Part shown: piece by piece, positions 63,310 through 64,000 of the stretch | Layout: each line of letters begins with the position of its first letter | Position numbering within the stretch: the first letter of the stretch is position 1 | Assembly: GCA_947685225.1 (NCBI GenBank) | Contig: CANTUV010000024.1 | Span: 28,166,001 to 28,230,000, forward strand | Direction of reading: 5' to 3' | Length of the DNA stretch: 64,000 bases | DNA from: Garcia nutans | Lineage: Eukaryota > Streptophyta > Magnoliopsida > Malpighiales > Euphorbiaceae | Notes under the pieces: model-generated | Databases searched by the model: none | The model's input: only the letters and a program-made list of their open reading frames with translations | What the model was told of the DNA's origin: nothing | Made by a program: the position numbers and the translations under genes

Positions 63310-64000
63310 ACCCCTACACCTAATATACGTACACTATATATACCCAACATATATAATATATGTATAAAGGATACACGAATGTCACAACAATTTTAAACGT
63401 TCAAATCATCAATTATAAAATCTGTATAATCTTAAAACATTCAACCAATATCATATAAACAATTGTGAAGATATGACTTGCTAAAACATATATATATATA
63501 TATATAATTTTATTACTAAAGGTTCAACCAAAATATTTTTGATAGTTTACGGAATATACATATTTATATACATCAAAATCAATAAGTATAAAAATGTAAA
63601 ATATATACATGCTGGCAGTTCGTCTCTAATCTCGATGTCCAACATCCAACTCTGCACTCAAGGTCACAAGCCTAGACTCGACTCGATCTAGATGAACTCT
63701 CTGGCTCGACTGGATCTACCCTGTCACCTGCGCGATGAACCACAATCGTGTTAAGCCAAAATCTTAGTAGTACAAACTTTGATAACAATATAAGTCAAAT
63801 GCAATGCCAATGCATAATGCACATGGATATCACATCAATCCATTTTCTCATACTTTTCAAATATTTCACAATTCACAATTCTCATAAAACAACCACAAAC
63901 ATGGGCCCAAAAGGATCTAATATGCTATTCAAATTTTAGAGTTACTGCTTTGGTCTATAATGACACCATGTGTCTAGCCCCGTAGGCAATACATCGATGT
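63310..64000. other. Possible LTR start running off the right edge
   Basis: TGTAACACCCC at 63304-63314, 120 bases from the gypsy remnant, is a common start of plant gypsy LTRs. No second copy is in the window to test it. A (TA)n run lies at 63488-63506. No gene seen. Confidence 0.25.

Overview
The window is nuclear DNA of a flowering plant, most likely a dicot with a TE-rich genome. The evidence is GT-AG introns, a UBP5-type deubiquitinase, and a dense set of plant transposable elements: Copia, Ty3/gypsy chromovirus and Tat/Ogre types, CACTA, Mutator-like, an Au-type SINE and an RTE LINE. I cannot name the species.

Host gene. Positions 13-47385 (minus strand) hold 12 coding exons of a ubiquitin-specific protease closely resembling Arabidopsis UBP5. 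I spliced them by hand. They give 891 codons in one continuous frame with both catalytic boxes, and the last few dozen codons lie off the left edge. The gene is stretched by insertions. Intron 5 (11584-42040) is about 30.5 kb, mostly LTR retrotransposons. Intron 8 (1804-9678) carries a SINE, a Copia element and a LINE scrap. Intron 1 (43618-47251) carries a Pack-MULE.

Layout of intron 5, left to right: unique intron DNA; a gag-only LTR element (13835-20948) split by an intact, reversed Tnt1/Tork-type Copia (14758-19856); a chromovirus (21274-31953) split by a second intact Copia (24988-29954) and ending in an inverted partial LTR; a decayed gypsy element (32237-37503); a decayed gag element (37729-39059); a second gag-only element with an open gag ORF (39284-41161); and a possible short solo LTR (41423-41577). 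The chromovirus and the two intact Copias have identical or near-identical LTRs, so they are young. The others differ by about 1 to 10 percent. Target-site duplications were found by reading for nearly all of them.

Right of the gene (47386-64000): about 2 kb of AT-rich 5' flank; an Ogre/Tat-like solo LTR (49520-58480) split by a CACTA transposon (50252-56734) with TNP2-type transposase remains, a Ulp1-type protease fragment and dense palindromic subterminal repeats; then remains of a MULE transposase (59258-60840) and a Tat-type gypsy integrase (62130-63180, minus).

There is one host gene here. Everything else recognised is a mobile element or a relic. The least ordinary structures are the Pack-MULE carrying the first two exons of an LRR receptor kinase, the chromovirus copy bounded by two U3 ends, and the three gag-bearing, pol-less elements in one intron. 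All alignments, divergence counts and splice sites were made by eye.
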